Origin: Bacteroidaceae bacterium
Lineage (GTDB): Bacteria; Bacteroidota; Bacteroidia; Bacteroidales; Bacteroidaceae
Length of the DNA stretch: 34,036 bases
Direction: 5' to 3'
NCBI GenBank assembly: GCA_017615125.1
Contig: JAGAAS010000033.1
Coordinates: forward strand, 1-34,036
A program made the position numbers and the translations under genes. Numbering within the stretch: position 1 is the first letter of the stretch; each line of letters begins with the position of its first letter. Shown piece by piece: positions 14,434 through 21,518 of this stretch. The notes under the pieces were generated by a model, which had not been told where the DNA came from, searched no databases, and saw nothing but the letters and a program-made list of their open reading frames with translations.

Positions 14434-15126
14434 CTACTCCATCCACGGGAACAAGTCCTCCATACCGAGAAGTCCCTGATGCTGGGCCGTATATTCCGCT
14501 GCCAGCACAGCACCCAGCGCGAAGCCCGAACGGTTTTTTGCCGAGTGGGTAAGGACAATCGTGTCGGCCTCGCTCTCGTAACTGACGGTGTGGATTCCCG
14601 GAACTTCGCCTTCGCGGATGCTAGCAATAGGAAACATATCCACACGAGTCAGCTCGCGAAGGATATCATCGCGCAGTGTGATGGCTGTTCCGCTGGGAGC
14701 ATCGAGCTTATGGACATGATGCGTCTCTTCCATGCTCACCTCATAGTCGGGAAAAGCATTCATCAGTCTTGCCAGCTGACTGTTCACGGCACGGAACAAA
14801 GCTACGCCCACGCTGAAGTTGCTACTCCAGAAGAGCGTGTGCCCCCCCTCGGAGCACAGCTCGCGCAATGTCTCCTCGTGCTCCTTGTACCAGCCGGTAG
14901 TGCCACTCACCACCTTCACGCCCTGTGCAAAGGCGCGACGCACGTTGTCGTAAGCAACCGACGGCGCGGTGAACTCTATGGCCACGTCGGCGCTGCGGAA
15001 GGCATCGCTGTCGAAATCCTGTAAGTTGTCCACATCGATGATGCTTACCACCTCATGCCCGCGACGGAGTGCCGTCTCTTCCAGCATGTGGCCCATCTTA
15101 CCGTATCCTATTAATGCTATTCTCAT
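14434..15126 (-). CDS. dapB: 4-hydroxy-tetrahydrodipicolinate reductase
   Basis: This 230-residue enzyme of the lysine/diaminopimelate pathway reduces hydroxy-tetrahydrodipicolinate with NAD(P)H and feeds peptidoglycan synthesis. The nucleotide-binding loop is GYGKMG (residues 7-12), followed by EFTAP and SGTTGW. The signature EETHHVHKLDAPSGTA carries the catalytic His136 and Lys140. It is shorter than the Escherichia coli enzyme (273 residues), as expected for this phylum. The start at 15126 (MRIALIGYG) is set by the nucleotide-binding strand; a longer frame to 15192 would include the promoter. It is the first gene of dapB-lepB-wbqC-pdxB and diverges from the DUF2851 gene. Confidence 0.96.
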   Translation of the reverse strand: MRIALIGYGKMGHMLEETALRRGHEVVSIIDVDNLQDFDSDAFRSADVAIEFTAPSVAYDNVRRAFAQGVKVVSGTTGWYKEHEETLRELCSEGGHTLFWSSNFSVGVALFRAVNSQLARLMNAFPDYEVSMEETHHVHKLDAPSGTAITLRDDILRELTRVDMFPIASIREGEVPGIHTVSYESEADTIVLTHSAKNRSGFALGAVLAAEYTAQHQGLLGMEDLFPWME

Positions 15127-15168
15127 CTTGCTTGTTTTTTTATAGGGGATAAAATCCACCTTTTCGCT

Positions 15169-15208
15169 GCAAAAATAGGGAATTGTCAGCAAAAATCCCT
15201 ATTTTTGC
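15169..15208. promoter_or_regulatory. Symmetric divergent promoter inside a 13-bp inverted repeat
   Basis: gcaaaaataggga (15169-15181) and its exact reverse complement (15196-15208) flank a 14-nt spacer. Each arm carries a perfect -7 box TATTTTTG. One (15177-15170, minus) serves dapB with a leader of about 36 nt; the other (15200-15207, plus) serves DUF2851 with a leader of about 16 nt. Neither has a TTTG at the normal -33 distance. The symmetry could also be an operator for a dimeric regulator. Confidence 0.6.
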
Positions 15209-15230
15209 TCCTAAATTATCCTAATGCCTC

Positions 15231-16544
15231 ATGGAAGAGTTGCTGCACTACGTCTGGAAGCACCGTCTGTTTCCGCTCACCACGCTGAAAACTATCGACG
15301 GAAAGTCCGTTGAAGTCATCGACCCCGGCTTGCCGAATCCGAATGCCGGCCCCGACTTCTCAGGGGCAAAGGTAGTCATCGACGGCACCACGTGGGCAGG
15401 TAATGTAGAGCTCCATCTGAAGGCTTCCGACTGGTTCCTGCACCATCATGACGAAGACGAGCGCTACGACTCCATCATCCTCCACGTGGTGGAAGAGTCG
15501 GACGCTACCATCCACCGACGAAACGGGCTCCTCGTCCCGCAAATGGAGCTACACATCCCCGACGCTATCCGCTCGCGCTATCACGAGCTCATCACCATCG
15601 ACCACTATCCCCCTTGCTACCAATCGGTGGGAGACCTGAGCAAGCTGATGATTCACAGTTACCTGTCGTCGCTGCTTGTGGAGAGGCTCAAGGACCGATA
15701 TGAGCAGATACGCCAGAGGTATGAAGAGCATGAGCTCTCGTGGGATGATGCCCTCTTTGCAACGCTTGCCCATAACTTCGGCTTCGGTGTCAATGGAACA
15801 GCCTTCGATGCGTGGGCGCGCTCCATACCATTCCGTGCTGTAGACCATCATCGAGACAACCTGCTGCAGGTAGAAGCCTTTTTCTTCGGACAAGCGGGCA
15901 TGCTTGATCCGCAGATTCTCCCTCCCTATTATCGGGAGAGCGCAAGCAACGAGTCCTACTACCAGCAGCTCCAGAAGGAATATGCCTTCCTGAAGAATAA
16001 GTTCAGCTTGGAACCCATCAATCCCTCTCTATGGAAGTTTGCACGTATGCGTCCTGACGGTTCGCCCTTTGTGCGTATGGCACAGTTGGCAATGCTCTAT
16101 CACAACGAGACTGTCACATCATCGCAGCTGCTGGATGCGCCCGACAAGGAGGTGATGTGCTCGTTGCTCCGCTGCACTGCCTCATCTTACTGGAACACCC
16201 ATTACACCTTCGGCAGCACGCCTACGACAGACTATCCCAAGCAGATGAGCGACAGCACGCTCAACCTGCTGCTCATCAACACTGTGGCTCCTTTCCTCTT
16301 TGCCTACGGACACCGGAAAGACCTGCAGAGCTATTGCGACAAGGCCATCGCGCTGCTTGAGCAGCTGCCTGCGGAAAACAATTACATCATCCGCAATTGG
16401 CGCGACTGCGGGCTGCAGGTAACCAATGCGGCTGACAGCCAGGCACTCATCCAGCTCAAACGAAACTACTGCGAGAAAAAAGACTGTCTCCGCTGCCGCA
16501 TCGGGTATTACTATCTCAAGAGAGCAGAAAACCTGGCTCCTTAA
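15231..16544 (+). CDS. DUF2851 family protein
   Basis: This 437-residue protein matches DUF2851, a family largely confined to Bacteroidetes. Typical segments are MEELLHYVWKHRLFP, NAGPDFSGAKVVIDGTTWAGNVELHLKASDW, YDSIILHVVEESD, HNFGFGVNGTAFDAWARSIPF and FFFGQAGMLDP. It ends with a Cys cluster, NYCEKKDCLRCRIGYYYLK, that could bind a metal. The N-terminal half (GPDF...GNVELHLK) recalls the PD-(D/E)XK nuclease core pattern, but I cannot confirm this. The function is unknown. It is single-gene, reads away from dapB, and ends at a bidirectional terminator. Confidence 0.88.
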   Translation: MEELLHYVWKHRLFPLTTLKTIDGKSVEVIDPGLPNPNAGPDFSGAKVVIDGTTWAGNVELHLKASDWFLHHHDEDERYDSIILHVVEESDATIHRRNGLLVPQMELHIPDAIRSRYHELITIDHYPPCYQSVGDLSKLMIHSYLSSLLVERLKDRYEQIRQRYEEHELSWDDALFATLAHNFGFGVNGTAFDAWARSIPFRAVDHHRDNLLQVEAFFFGQAGMLDPQILPPYYRESASNESYYQQLQKEYAFLKNKFSLEPINPSLWKFARMRPDGSPFVRMAQLAMLYHNETVTSSQLLDAPDKEVMCSLLRCTASSYWNTHYTFGSTPTTDYPKQMSDSTLNLLLINTVAPFLFAYGHRKDLQSYCDKAIALLEQLPAENNYIIRNWRDCGLQVTNAADSQALIQLKRNYCEKKDCLRCRIGYYYLKRAENLAP

Positions 16545-16585
16545 AAAGAAAGGGAAAACGGGAAGCCCACTTCTTTAAAAAGATG

Positions 16586-16614
16586 AAAGGGAGGAGATTG
16601 TTGCTCCTCCCTTT
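16586..16614. terminator. Bidirectional intrinsic terminator (DUF2851 / GH31)
   Basis: A perfect 11-bp stem (aaagggaggag / ctcctcccttt) with a 7-nt loop sits between two convergent stop codons. It is followed by cctcttt on the plus strand and catcttttt on the minus strand, so it can serve both genes. Confidence 0.85.
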
Positions 16615-16633
16615 CCTCTTTACTCTTCAGACG

Positions 16634-19600
16634 TTAACGAGTGTTCAAGATCTTGTCAACAAGAACGACATCGCGCGCTTTTAAGGAAACCTTACAACTG
16701 CGCCGTGCGCGGAACCGGATACGGCATATCTCTCCTGTCCCGCTGAGCGTTTCCCTGTCGCCCGTGTTTACGAACGTGGGATAAAGGACTTTCTCGCCGT
16801 TGGCATGCAGGCGGTCAAAGGTCAGGTTTTCCATCTCCTTCAAGTTGACGGGCGTGATGTCCACGAACTCCAAGTCAGAAGCGCTATACGGCAGAGCAAA
16901 GCCAAAGGCGTTCACCTCGTGCAAATTGCTCCCGAGAACCTTCACTTCGAGCGTCTCTCCTGCCTCCAGCTTTGCAGAGCTGTTCTCCAGTTGCAACGAG
17001 CCGTCGAAATGCTCCACATACCGCTCGGCACCCCCACGCAACTGTGTGGCAACGACGGAGATGTCATACACATCAATCTTCCCATTGTAATTGATGTCGC
17101 CTCCGCTCACGTAGCCGTCGAAATCTGGATCGCCCTTGCGCAAACCCGTATAATTCATATAGGAGGTGAAGTCGTCCATATCCACTTTTCCATCGTGGTT
17201 GATGTCTCCCGGCAGAAGAATTTCAGTTCCGGGAACGCGGAAGACGTACAGCTGACGTCCCGAGCCGAAATCGCCTTTTCCGCGCGTCACCTTCATACGC
17301 AGGTAGCGCACGTTGGGAGCTCCTTCGACAATCAGTTCCTTCGTCTGGCTGTCGCCTTCCCAGTGGAAGGGCTGCGGGGTGCTCCACGTCTGGCCATCGA
17401 TGCTATAAGCCAGCGAGCCCTCAAGCAGCGTTCCGTTCCCGGCATCCTCGCGCGGCAGGTAGTAAAGGCGATCCAGCTGGATAGTGCAACGCAAATCGAT
17501 GTCGAGCGTGAACGGTACGGCTTTCTGGAACCATTCCGTGTGCCAGACAGTACTCTCGTCAAAGTCGAAGAGGTGCCAAAGGTATTCGCCGCGCTGGTTG
17601 GGGCACGATGTCTTTGCCTCGATGCCCTGAATAGCAAACTCCAGCGGATTGGCATCGGTGGTAGTGCTGAAGGACATCCACTTCGAGGCACCGTCAGCAT
17701 TGACGTAGCGTATCTGGAAGTTGTACTTCGTCTCGGGTTTCAAATCCTCGAAGAGGAACTCCCCTTCGCGCAGCGTGGTGTAGCGCATACCATTGAACAT
17801 GATTTCCGCATAGTCGGCGTTCTCCGGAAGCACCCACGAAGTCTTCACCTTGTAGGCCGTCGTCTGCCACTTAACCCTCGGTGCATCCAGTGTGCCGTGC
17901 TTCTTTGCCAGCGGAAGCAACTTCTGAAGCTCAAAGCCCTTGCAAACGATATAAAGTCCCTCCTTCGTCACATCCATCGTGGGAACTTCAATTATCAGCG
18001 AGCCATATTCGTACGTCCACTTTGCATCGACCTTCTTCCCTCTTTCTTTCTTTTTCTTATCATTCTTGAATTTTCGGACGGTTACGCTCTTCGGGGCTGC
18101 CGAAGCCTGAATGCGAATCGTTGTGCTTTTCTCAGGCACAAAGCCATCGAATTTTCCTTTCGTTGCATAAATGAAAACTTCCAACTCCTTCTTTTTCTCA
18201 TCATAGTTATTCGACAAAGCCGTTGCCGCATACTCGCCTCGAAGATAGGCATCTGTCGTTCCGTCGTCGTCGTACTCAACAAGGTCGGCCCAATCCATAT
18301 AACAAGTCTTATTTCTGGGTATTACCAAGTAGGAACGATGGCTGTAATCGACGTCGCGAGGCTGATTGTGGGGCTCTGTGTAGGGAATGACAGCTCCTTC
18401 GCGGATAAAGAAAGGTATGAGTTCCAGCGGAGCATTGTAGCTATTGAGAATGCATCCTCCCTCGATATAGCCCCCTTGGTAGGGATCATACCAGTATCCC
18501 TCGGGCAGGAAGATGCCGTTGCGGATGTCGTTACCATCCGCATCCATCTTCGTGTCTTGATAGATTGGCGCCACAAGGAAGTACGGGCCATACATAAATT
18601 GATACTTCGTCAAATCGTCGATCTGCTGGAGGTTTTCGATATGGACGGGCAATACATTAAAGTATCTATGCTCTTCTGCATTCCGCAAATAATCGGACAT
18701 CGCCTGAACCATAGGATTTCCTCCTCGTGCTGCCCCCCAGGCGATACTGTAGGTATAAGGCATCAGCATCGCTTTCGTCTTCAGCCAGAAGCGGTTGATG
18801 CCCTCGGCTCGCTCGCCCAAAGCATACGGATACTTTTCGTTGGCACCCCAGCCGTCCATATTCAGCTCCATAGGGGTAAAGGTCTTCCATTGGAAGTCGC
18901 GCACGTTGACGGGGATATTCTTCCCGCCGAAAATGCCGTCCATATCGCTTCCCACGTTGGGCTGCCCCGAGAGTCCCGAGCCAATATATGTAGGAATATG
19001 GAAGCGGATGTACTCCCATTGCCCGCCTACCTGATCGCCGCTCCAGAGGCCTGCGTAGCGCTGCGTGCCTGCCCAGCCGTCGAGGGTGATGATGAAGGGA
19101 CGCGCGTGGTTTCCTTCTTCGGGCATGATTGTTGCTACGTCGGCAACGCCGTTCAAGCCGAAGCTATAGCCAGCTCCCACCCAGGCGACGTCAGTCTTTA
19201 GCACACGCACGCCAGCATCCCGCACCTCGCCAACAATGTCGCGCTGGAGGAGCGGCTCGATGCCCTCCTTCGGATGAAGGTCGCTCTGTGTCCAGAGCCC
19301 TATCTCCACGCCGTGCTCTCGGGCGTAGTCGCCAAACTGCCGCAAGTTGTCGATATTTCCTTCCAACGAGCCCGTCTGCCCATAGCCTGCGCCGTAGCCG
19401 TCGTTGGGCAGCACCCAGCCGAGAGGCATATCGTGCGCCGCATAACGGTCCACAACCGCGCGGGCTGAAAACTGATAATTGCTACGCCCGAGGGAGTCGG
19501 TGAGCTCTCCGTTCAGGCTCTCGCGGATGCCTCCCGCAATGGGCTTCTGGCTTTCCTTGTAGCGCTTGCCGTCCTCGAAGGGTACGCCGCCCTCGTCCGT

Positions 19601-20428
19601 CTCCTTCCAGTAGTCACGATTGTAGGCGTTGAGATGTCCCTCGTAGAAACCGAACTTCGGCAGCAGCACGGGCTTGCCCGTCAGCTGATAGTAGCCTTGC
19701 AAACAGCTCACGCCAGGACAATTAACCATCAGGAACATATCCAAGTAGTCGGCATTGTGAGTCAACACCACCTCGTCGGGCTTTGCGGCACCGAAGTCGT
19801 AACGTCCCGGCTGGAAGGTGTGAAACAAGATGCCGTAGCCCGCTGTGCTCCAGAAGAAGGGCGTAGGGCTGGCGACGCCGCCGTCGGTCCAGTTGTTGGT
19901 GTTGACAATCTGTATCACCTTACCCCCGTGGGAGAAGCGTCCGTTCTGCATTCCTCCTCCGTAGAAGCACTCCTCCTCCGTGCGGGAGAGGCGTACCGTT
20001 GTTTGGCGGTTTTCGATGCTGACGGGAGCTGTTTCGCTGAGAACCTTATAGGAGCCTCCCTTCAAGGACAATTCAACGGTTTTATACCCCGCCGTCATCA
20101 AGCCTGTCTGCTCGTCAAACGTCAGCTGCATAAGCAGCGTGTTGACAGTAAGGCCCTCTACCTTCAGCTGAAACTTGTCACTCCATCTACGCGGGTTGTC
20201 AACGAGTATCTTCGCTTCGGGCTTGGCCTGAGGGTCGCGCACGGAATCTCCTGAAGGATCCTGGAAGATGCGCACGATATCGGGAGAGTAGAAATCGAGC
20301 AAGCGTGTCTGCCCGTCGGCATAATGAACCTCGACAGTCGTGTCGCCTGTCTTGACGATTTCCTTCACTTGCGCCCTGACTGACACGACAAGCGGCATCA
20401 GCATCAGGATAACAAATAATCTTTTCAT
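16634..20428 (-). CDS. Secreted multidomain GH31 glycosidase with FN3, CBM32-like, dockerin and cohesin-like modules
   Basis: The protein has 1264 residues: signal peptide (1-19), GH31 N-terminal beta-sandwich (about 25-240), catalytic barrel (about 250-640), C-terminal beta domains (to about 845), fibronectin III (849-924), CBM32/F5-8C-like domain (925-1070), dockerin (1071-1130), and a cohesin-like end domain (about 1140-1264). The probable nucleophile is Asp413 (LKTDVAWVGAG) and the acid/base Asp465 (LWSGDQVGG). SDMDGIFGG (495-501) lines the active site. The 52-residue catalytic spacing, the segment WVLPNDGYGAGYG and the domain order recall GH31 subfamily 18 alpha-N-acetylgalactosaminidases such as the Enterococcus faecalis enzyme, so a mucin-glycan substrate is my preferred guess; alpha-glucosidase or alpha-xylosidase is less likely. 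DUF805 lies upstream with no clear promoter between them. Confidence 0.9.
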   Translation of the reverse strand: MKRLFVILMLMPLVVSVRAQVKEIVKTGDTTVEVHYADGQTRLLDFYSPDIVRIFQDPSGDSVRDPQAKPEAKILVDNPRRWSDKFQLKVEGLTVNTLLMQLTFDEQTGLMTAGYKTVELSLKGGSYKVLSETAPVSIENRQTTVRLSRTEEECFYGGGMQNGRFSHGGKVIQIVNTNNWTDGGVASPTPFFWSTAGYGILFHTFQPGRYDFGAAKPDEVVLTHNADYLDMFLMVNCPGVSCLQGYYQLTGKPVLLPKFGFYEGHLNAYNRDYWKETDEGGVPFEDGKRYKESQKPIAGGIRESLNGELTDSLGRSNYQFSARAVVDRYAAHDMPLGWVLPNDGYGAGYGQTGSLEGNIDNLRQFGDYAREHGVEIGLWTQSDLHPKEGIEPLLQRDIVGEVRDAGVRVLKTDVAWVGAGYSFGLNGVADVATIMPEEGNHARPFIITLDGWAGTQRYAGLWSGDQVGGQWEYIRFHIPTYIGSGLSGQPNVGSDMDGIFGGKNIPVNVRDFQWKTFTPMELNMDGWGANEKYPYALGERAEGINRFWLKTKAMLMPYTYSIAWGAARGGNPMVQAMSDYLRNAEEHRYFNVLPVHIENLQQIDDLTKYQFMYGPYFLVAPIYQDTKMDADGNDIRNGIFLPEGYWYDPYQGGYIEGGCILNSYNAPLELIPFFIREGAVIPYTEPHNQPRDVDYSHRSYLVIPRNKTCYMDWADLVEYDDDGTTDAYLRGEYAATALSNNYDEKKKELEVFIYATKGKFDGFVPEKSTTIRIQASAAPKSVTVRKFKNDKKKKERGKKVDAKWTYEYGSLIIEVPTMDVTKEGLYIVCKGFELQKLLPLAKKHGTLDAPRVKWQTTAYKVKTSWVLPENADYAEIMFNGMRYTTLREGEFLFEDLKPETKYNFQIRYVNADGASKWMSFSTTTDANPLEFAIQGIEAKTSCPNQRGEYLWHLFDFDESTVWHTEWFQKAVPFTLDIDLRCTIQLDRLYYLPREDAGNGTLLEGSLAYSIDGQTWSTPQPFHWEGDSQTKELIVEGAPNVRYLRMKVTRGKGDFGSGRQLYVFRVPGTEILLPGDINHDGKVDMDDFTSYMNYTGLRKGDPDFDGYVSGGDINYNGKIDVYDISVVATQLRGGAERYVEHFDGSLQLENSSAKLEAGETLEVKVLGSNLHEVNAFGFALPYSASDLEFVDITPVNLKEMENLTFDRLHANGEKVLYPTFVNTGDRETLSGTGEICRIRFRARRSCKVSLKARDVVLVDKILNTR
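17039..17218 (-). other. Dockerin module of the GH31 protein
   Basis: Residues 1071-1130 contain two calcium-loop repeats: GDINHDGKVDMDDF and, after a linker, GDINYNGKIDVYDI. These fit the type I dockerin pattern (DxNxDGxxxxxD), although the second loop has Asn for the fifth-position Asp. A dockerin docks onto a cohesin; here a cohesin-like domain follows in the same chain. Confidence 0.8.
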
Positions 20429-20506
20429 ATTCAGTGTCTTTACGGTATTCCTGCTTGCGAGGTACGGGCATGTACAACGCGCGCTACAATCTCTTTTCTC
20501 CTGTTC

Positions 20507-21136
20507 CTATTCCTCCTGCGCGGGCTCCGGTTCCTCAGGAGTTACCGTGAAGGGGACGTCCACCACAGGTTTCTCCTCGGGCGATGCCTTTGGATCGGGC
20601 CCGTATTTGTTAGGCCCTACTGTTCCCGCGGTGCAAAGCCATACTAACAGGACGATAGCAAATGCCAACAGCCCCAGCGACAGAACAAGAAAAATCACAG
20701 CATACAATGCGCCGGACATCGCGCCGGACATCTGCACTACATACACGCTAAAGAAAACAAGCAAAACCAAGTCAACTATATAAAAGAGGTAGAAAGCCAG
20801 CACCCACCATCCGCTGTGGTTGGTATCGTGAAGGCGGCGCACAAAGACAGCGAGGCTCGGCAGAAGCATAGCAAGTGAGAAGACGCCGCTGACAACCATC
20901 GGGGCTCCGCCCAAAGCGAAGATTTCAAAGGGATTAGTCCACGCATCAGCCGCACCAGGCCCATCGGCCAAAAAGAGAGGAAACAGCTTCACCGAACTCC
21001 AGATGCTCAGCGCCCAGCTGACTAAAACCATGAAGAGGACGAAGTACCAATACTCGGCGCGACGTGCGCGGCCAGTGAAAACAGCATATTTGCTGAGGCA
21101 GGTCTTAATAGCCTTTCCGAAAGTCATTTTTTCCAT
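20507..21136 (-). CDS. DUF805 family membrane protein
   Basis: This 209-residue inner-membrane protein has about four helices. DUF805 signatures are FTGRARRAEYWYFVLF near the N-terminus, VRRLHDTNHSGWW in the middle and GTVGPNKYGPDPK at the end of the last helix. A Pro/Glu-rich cytoplasmic tail (PEEKPVVDVPFTVTPEEPEPAQEE) follows. The function of DUF805 proteins is not known. A complete promoter lies upstream. The GH31 gene starts 78 nt after its stop with no clear promoter of its own, so the two may share a transcript; a functional link is not implied by sequence. Confidence 0.9.
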   Translation of the reverse strand: MEKMTFGKAIKTCLSKYAVFTGRARRAEYWYFVLFMVLVSWALSIWSSVKLFPLFLADGPGAADAWTNPFEIFALGGAPMVVSGVFSLAMLLPSLAVFVRRLHDTNHSGWWVLAFYLFYIVDLVLLVFFSVYVVQMSGAMSGALYAVIFLVLSLGLLAFAIVLLVWLCTAGTVGPNKYGPDPKASPEEKPVVDVPFTVTPEEPEPAQEE

Positions 21137-21165
21137 TTCGTTTGAATCTTTAGTGTTAACACAGA

Positions 21166-21196
21166 CAAAAATAGAAAAAAGTTTCGTTCCTGCAAA
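21166..21196 (-). promoter_or_regulatory. Complete Bacteroidetes promoter for DUF805
   Basis: On the minus strand, TTTG (21196-21193), exactly 19 nt, then TATTTTTG (21173-21166) match both consensus elements and spacing. The leader to the ATG at 21136 is about 20 nt. This is one of the three promoters in the window with both elements. Confidence 0.75.
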
Positions 21197-21333
21197 GCAT
21201 CGGCTCTCTTTTTCCGCAAAAAATATGCTTTCAGGGAAGAACTACTCGTGGAAAGGGATAAGAGTTCTTCTGGAAAGGAATCTTTTGCGAGGAGAAGGCG
21301 TTCTGATTTTTGGAGAACAAATAAAAATTTTTT

Positions 21334-21407
21334 GAGAAGGGAAAAAATTTTTTTCTTTCTTCATACGGCGAGATTCTTTCTTCATATCGCGCGCTTCTTT
21401 CTTCATA
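21334..21407. repeat. Interspersed repeat copy B with 21-bp tandem units
   Basis: The word ttctttcttcata occurs at 21353, 21374 and 21395, exactly 21 bp apart. Bases 21334-21365 read in reverse match 403-434 at 30 of 32 positions, and 21368-21387 are identical to 441-460. The minus-strand frame reads YEERSAR, YEERISP, YEERKKF in successive 7-residue steps, but it is low-complexity and lacks signs of a real gene. It lies in the roughly 330-nt gap between DUF805 and rpoC, which otherwise holds only a promoter and the rpoC terminator. Confidence 0.65.
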
Positions 21408-21463
21408 ATTTTTCAAAGCTTTCTTTCTGCCGCGCGACGCCCTCTTCATCTGATGCGATACCT

Positions 21464-21499
21464 CAAAAAACAAAGGGGCTGGAAAAATCCAGCCCCTTT
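21464..21499 (-). terminator. Intrinsic terminator of the rpoBC transcript
   Basis: A perfect 12-bp stem (aaaggggctgga / tccagcccctttt-type, 21472-21483 with 21488-21499), a 4-nt loop, and on the minus strand a six-U run (21464-21471) directly after the stem. It lies 19 nt past the rpoC stop. Confidence 0.95.
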
Positions 21500-21518
21500 C
21501 CCCTCTGGGATCTCGGGA

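Noticed and set aside
16805-19201. 798-residue open frame antisense to the GH31 gene
   Set aside because: It is the complement of a well-supported GH31 gene with clear motifs and signal peptide; the antisense frame shows no domain and is a by-product of codon bias.
21231-21473. 80-residue frame with YEER repeats
   Set aside because: Low complexity, explained by the 21-bp tandem repeat; no conserved features beyond it. Kept only as a finding.
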